Below, in pieces: positions 5,280 through 8,050 of a DNA stretch of 8,050 bases. A model generated the notes under the pieces. The model was given only the letters and a program-made list of their open reading frames with translations. It was not told the DNA's origin and searched no databases. Source of the stretch: Candidatus Bathyarchaeota archaeon (lineage in GTDB: Archaea; Thermoproteota; Bathyarchaeia; Bathyarchaeales; Bathyarchaeaceae). The translations under genes and the position numbers were made by a program. Each line of letters opens with the position of its first letter. The stretch's first letter is position 1. The stretch is taken from NCBI GenBank assembly GCA_020346825.1, contig CP070791.1, positions 163,546 to 171,595 of the forward strand, read 5' to 3'.

Positions 5280-6350
5280 CTACGATCGTTTCACTCCAAG
5301 TTTGTTGAGTATGTCCTTGTAGATCTCGAGCGCGTCTTTCTCGGCTTCCACATTTTTTATAAGCATTCTACCAGGTTTGAATAGACTCACTTCGACCTTT
5401 CCAGCGTATTCAAAAACTATGACAAGAGACGATTTCATAAGGATCTCGAAGTGCGGTTCCAGTTTGTTGTAAATATCTTCAAGTCTCATGCCTAAGGGTT
5501 TTGGCGGATTGATATTAGCGGTCTTGCGGCCACACAACCATATTAATCGCTCCTCGCTTTTCAATGATTTTGCGGTTTTGCCTTGGCATGCTGGACAGTC
5601 AGGTCTCTTGAAGATATTGATTTTCGTGAAGTACATGTCTCTGAAATCGCAGATCATCAGTTTTCCTTTAAGGGTTTCTCCTATCCCAGCCAGTAGTTTT
5701 ACGGTCTCCATGGCCTGCATTGTGCCGATGATTCCTGTCGTGGTGCCTAGCACCCCTCGTGTTTGGCAGGTTGGCAGTTGATCGTCGTTTAGGCCGGGCA
5801 GTATACATTCTAGGCAAGGGGTTTCGGGAGGCGAAAAAACTGAAAGATTTCCTTCGATACCTATGGCTGCTCCAAAAACGTATGGAATCTTGTGTTTGGT
5901 GCAGGTTCGATTTACGAGGTATCGCGTCCTCATATTATCTAAACCATCGACAACACAGTCCATACCTTCAACAACTTCTTCAACGTTGTCCTCCCCCACG
6001 TTCATTGGAAAAGGCTCTATTTTCAAGGTTGGATTAGTCTGTTGTATCCTTTGCGCAGCGGCTTCAACCTTAGGATATCGAAGATCGCCCATTCCATACA
6101 ACACTTGTCTATGAAGGTTGTTCAGCTCGACAGTGTCTTGGTCAACCAGACGTAGGTAACCAACACCGGCCAAGGCTAGGTAAAGGGCCGACGCGCTTCC
6201 GAGTCCTCCAAGCCCTATTACCGCAATCTTTGAGCGCCCCAACCTATCCTGGCCTGACTGTCCAAGCTCTGAAAGAACAATCTGTCTACTGTAAAACTCG
6301 TCTGGATTGAAAGGCAGCTGAGTAACCATGACATTTGCCTCTTGCGACAT
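5280..6350 (-). CDS. E1-like adenylyltransferase, ThiF/MoeB/HesA family
   Basis: These enzymes adenylate the C-terminal glycine of a ubiquitin-like sulfur carrier (ThiS, MoaD, SAMP type) for sulfur transfer or protein conjugation. The protein has 356 residues. The N-terminal FYSRQIVLSELGQSGQ leads into the nucleotide loop GLGGLG (46-51). Then come DQDTVELNNLHRQ (Asp70, Asp72, Arg81), Lys94 and DGLDN (Asp138). Paired CLEC (179/182) and CPAC (252/255) form the structural zinc site, and Cys195 (TCQTRGV) is the candidate catalytic or persulfide cysteine. A further C-terminal domain (about 265-356; LCGRKTANINP, FKPGRMLIKN) resembles the tail of some bacterial ThiF proteins. No rhodanese domain is present and no ubiquitin-like partner is nearby, so thiamine, molybdopterin or protein modification cannot be distinguished. 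The start is ATG 6350 (possibly leaderless); ATG 6329, with GAGG 8 nt before it, is an alternative. Confidence 0.93.
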   Translation of the reverse strand: MSQEANVMVTQLPFNPDEFYSRQIVLSELGQSGQDRLGRSKIAVIGLGGLGSASALYLALAGVGYLRLVDQDTVELNNLHRQVLYGMGDLRYPKVEAAAQRIQQTNPTLKIEPFPMNVGEDNVEEVVEGMDCVVDGLDNMRTRYLVNRTCTKHKIPYVFGAAIGIEGNLSVFSPPETPCLECILPGLNDDQLPTCQTRGVLGTTTGIIGTMQAMETVKLLAGIGETLKGKLMICDFRDMYFTKINIFKRPDCPACQGKTAKSLKSEERLIWLCGRKTANINPPKPLGMRLEDIYNKLEPHFEILMKSSLVIVFEYAGKVEVSLFKPGRMLIKNVEAEKDALEIYKDILNKLGVKRS

Positions 6351-6354
6351 TGAT

Positions 6355-6370
6355 CTATAACAATGTTATA
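6355..6370. promoter_or_regulatory. Operator candidate 2, TATAAC-AAT-GTTATA inverted repeat (ThiF-like promoter)
   Basis: CTATAACAATGTTATA holds a perfect 6-bp inverted repeat with a 3-bp spacer (6356-6370), four bases upstream of the ThiF-like ATG. The adjacent CAACTATAAG (6371-6380) repeats CAACTATAA from the regulator's operator region (5241-5249), giving an additional half-site. It lies in the gap between the two divergent genes. Confidence 0.6.
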
Positions 6371-6373
6371 CAA

Positions 6374-6380
6374 CTATAAG
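6374..6380 (-). promoter_or_regulatory. Probable TATA box of the ThiF-like gene
   Basis: On the minus strand CTTATAG is centred 27 bp before the A of ATG 6350, predicting a leaderless transcript. The TATA-to-operator distance is almost the same as at the regulator promoter. The minus-strand TATATAAG at 6409-6402 is an alternative that would give a leader of about 30 nt. Confidence 0.45.
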
Positions 6381-6403
6381 AATGTTAAGTTCAAATGCAC
6401 CAC

Positions 6404-6410
6404 TTATATA
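6404..6410 (+). promoter_or_regulatory. TATA box of the methyltransferase gene
   Basis: TTATATA predicts a transcription start near 6433. That leaves GAGGT (6435-6439) as Shine-Dalgarno, 7 nt before a TTG codon at 6447. The element lies downstream of the ATG at 6363, so that ATG could not be on a transcript starting here. Confidence 0.55.
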
Positions 6411-6446
6411 CAGGATTGGTTGAGAAGATCATTTGAGGTCTTCAAT

Positions 6447-7202
6447 TTGTCGACTTTTGAAGATTATCTCAAAAACGTAGAAATCCGAGAGTTACTGGAG
6501 GATCTTGGAACCTCAGAAATTGAGACACTTGTGAAAGAAATAAAGCATTTCACTGAAAAAGAGGCTGAGGGGAGAGATAAGATCTTACTAGCCTACTTCG
6601 GTGAAGATGGGATTGAACGTATTGTCGACTCCATTGTTCAAGGCCTGTTTTCGCCACCAAAACCGAGAAAAAACGCTAAGGTTCTGGATGTTGGCGCAGG
6701 CTCTGGATTCTTTACAATGAAGGTTTTTGAGAAACTGCGTCGACAACTGCCCAAAGCGGCTTTCTACGCCATGGATCTGACACCTGCTATGTTGCTGGTG
6801 TTAGCAAGGAAGACTTCGGAGATTACGTCCTTTCTAGGATTAGCTGATAATATCAAGGGAAGCTTGGAAAACGCGAGAGAATACTTGGATATTCCAGAAA
6901 AGTTTGAAGCCTTGTTCTCAACCTTAATGCTTCATCATAGTGTGGATGTAGAGAAGGTTTTTGAGAGCTTCAGGGAAGTTGTTGATGTAAATGGAAAGGC
7001 TGTGGTCATAGACCTTTGTAGCCATTCCTTTGAGGAGTTTAGAGAGGAAATGGGAGATGTGCACCTTGGATTCAACCCTGAATCAATCAAGAAAGCTGCT
7101 GAAAAACACTTCTCAAAGGTAAATACGAGGAAGATCCTTGGAATTCATTGCAACAGTTCCGGCAGATCAGCAGAGCTTTTTATGGTAGTTATGACACCAT
7201 AA
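6447..7202 (+). CDS. Class I SAM-dependent methyltransferase, substrate unknown
   Basis: Transfers a methyl group from S-adenosylmethionine; the acceptor cannot be told. From the TTG start it has 251 residues. A helical N-terminal part (about 1-70) precedes motif I, VLDVGAGSGFF (about residues 79-89), the acidic motif II in AMDLTPAML, and ALFSTLMLHH as motif IV. Later DVHLGFNPESI and a C-terminal GIHCNSSGRSAELF resemble UbiE/ArsM-like small-molecule methyltransferases, sometimes fused to ArsR regulators. The frame is open from ATG 6363 (279 residues), but the TATA box at 6404 and GAGGT before TTG 6447 favour the shorter protein, starting MSTFEDYL. It is divergent from the ThiF-like gene across a shared control region and convergent with the next gene, 36 bp apart. 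Confidence 0.85.
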   Translation: MSTFEDYLKNVEIRELLEDLGTSEIETLVKEIKHFTEKEAEGRDKILLAYFGEDGIERIVDSIVQGLFSPPKPRKNAKVLDVGAGSGFFTMKVFEKLRRQLPKAAFYAMDLTPAMLLVLARKTSEITSFLGLADNIKGSLENAREYLDIPEKFEALFSTLMLHHSVDVEKVFESFREVVDVNGKAVVIDLCSHSFEEFREEMGDVHLGFNPESIKKAAEKHFSKVNTRKILGIHCNSSGRSAELFMVVMTP

Positions 7203-7238
7203 GCCATATGCACATACAAAATCCGCGTGGTCTTCCTT

Positions 7239-8050
7239 TCATTTTGCCCCTAATACTTCCATGAAGGCGTCAAGCCTCGATGTGACATCGGCTTCTGAAT
7301 AGACCCTGTCATCGGTATGATCAGCCTCTATTACAACGCATGGAACCCCGTACTCCTCCCTCAACACCTTCTGAATCGTCAAGTTACCTATCGAAGTTGC
7401 TTTACAGGATCTGCTTGAGAGCAAAACGATTCCGTCTACTTTGAAGTCTTTTACAAGCCCACCAATCCAGTCTTCTGACCAATGTATTGGCATGTTAGTT
7501 GGATTAAGAAGTGCTTTGTATGCCATGCTTTCAAAGGGTTTTGCAGGGTTTAGACTCGCCATACCCCAAGTTGCTGTATAAAGTTCGTGGACAAAGACCG
7601 CACCATACTTTTCTTCCAGATAGTTAAACATACGCAGATGATGCCAGTAGGGTATTCCGCTCAGCAAAAGTCTGAACTTCTCATTTTCAAGAACTCCTAT
7701 GTTCTCCTTAACTCGTCCAGACACTTCGTCTATAAGCCGCTCATAATATTCTACAGCCTCTCGCGTTCCCGCTGATGCCACCATGGGAAACATTGCAGCC
7801 GAAGAGTCTGTAACCCCCATGGGACATGGGCTAGATCTCCTTTGTTCAAGCACTCTGCGCCACTGCTCTGCAGCACGGTTTGAAAATCCTACAGCTTCTT
7901 TCAACTTATTCTCATTTAGACTTGTTCCAGTAATCCTTTCAAGCTCCAACACGAGATCTCTCAACTGCTTTGCAACATACTTAACATGATGATCTTCTAT
8001 CTTCTCAGTGACCGCTGGAATGTCCAAGACGTATAGTGGACGCTTTAGGA
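7239..8050 (-). CDS. 2-hydroxyacyl-CoA dehydratase / benzoyl-CoA reductase family subunit (HgdB/BcrC-like), 5' end outside window
   Basis: Members of this family carry a [4Fe-4S] cluster and use an activator (HgdC type) to push an electron at high energy onto acyl-CoA thioesters, eliminating water or reducing an aromatic ring. The frame stays open past its first candidate start (TTG 8027) to the window edge: about seven further codons read LKRPLYV, and RPLYVLDIP is a typical internal family segment. The N-terminal cluster-binding part is therefore outside. About 269 residues are visible of an expected 380-430. Signs are PMGVTDSSAAMFP, the SGIPYWHHLRMFNYLEE stretch, and SSRSCKATSIG near the C-terminus, whose Cys is the usual third cluster ligand. 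Which substrate is used, and whether the partner subunit and activator lie to the right, cannot be seen. Confidence 0.88.
   Translation of the reverse strand, partial: LKRPLYVLDIPAVTEKIEDHHVKYVAKQLRDLVLELERITGTSLNENKLKEAVGFSNRAAEQWRRVLEQRRSSPCPMGVTDSSAAMFPMVASAGTREAVEYYERLIDEVSGRVKENIGVLENEKFRLLLSGIPYWHHLRMFNYLEEKYGAVFVHELYTATWGMASLNPAKPFESMAYKALLNPTNMPIHWSEDWIGGLVKDFKVDGIVLLSSRSCKATSIGNLTIQKVLREEYGVPCVVIEADHTDDRVYSEADVTSRLDAFMEVLGAK

Noticed and set aside
5759..6114. Overlapping plus-strand frames of 83-97 codons within the ThiF-like gene
   Set aside because: They are antisense to a strongly conserved coding region, have no promoter or ribosome-binding site and no recognisable sequence pattern.
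1..8050. CRISPR array, insertion sequence, tRNA or rRNA genes
   Set aside because: No regularly spaced repeats, transposase-like translation, terminal inverted repeats, or tRNA/rRNA signatures were seen on either strand by eye.

Overview
The window comes from an archaeon. It carries sn-glycerol-1-phosphate dehydrogenase (the archaeal lipid-stereochemistry enzyme), a proteasome beta subunit, the archaeal KH/beta-CASP termination nuclease aCPSF1 (FttA), an archaeal SepF and an archaeal MCT-1-like PUA protein. Promoters look archaeal (BRE plus TATA, no -35/-10 pairs), and several genes appear to start with TTG or GTG. SepF together with a 2-hydroxyacyl-CoA dehydratase-type protein in this core-gene setting best fits a Bathyarchaeia-like member of the TACK group. 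That placement is inference; the archaeal assignment is firm.

Layout. Positions 1-817 (minus) hold the first three quarters of egsA, which runs off the left edge. A 193-bp divergent promoter region separates it from psmB (1011-1646) and aCPSF1/fttA (1663-3579), a probable two-gene plus-strand operon. aCPSF1 converges on and overlaps by 14 bp a small minus-strand sepF (3566-3889), which has its own strong promoter. About 330 bp without a secure gene follow (3890-4223), then a PUA-domain RNA-binding protein (4224-4721, minus). Next comes an accessory-looking cluster: a small HTH regulator with a Cys-rich tail (4839-5228, minus), an E1-like ThiF/MoeB/HesA adenylyltransferase (5280-6350, minus), and a divergent SAM-dependent methyltransferase (about 6447-7202, plus). 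The right end holds most of a HgdB/BcrC-type (R)-2-hydroxyacyl-CoA dehydratase subunit (7239-8050, minus), cut at its 5' end by the window edge.

How they work together. The left half is housekeeping: membrane lipid synthesis, protein degradation, transcription termination, cell division and an RNA-binding protein. The most interesting signal is regulatory. The promoter of the HTH regulator and that of the ThiF-like gene each carry the same 15-bp element, CTATAACnnTGTTAT, built on a perfect ATAAC-n3-GTTAT inverted repeat. In both cases it lies just downstream of the TATA box and next to the start codon. The simplest reading is that the regulator represses itself and the ThiF-like gene, possibly sensing metal or sulfur/redox state through its C-terminal CxxC...CxxH...CxxC motif. 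The divergent methyltransferase may belong to the same regulon.
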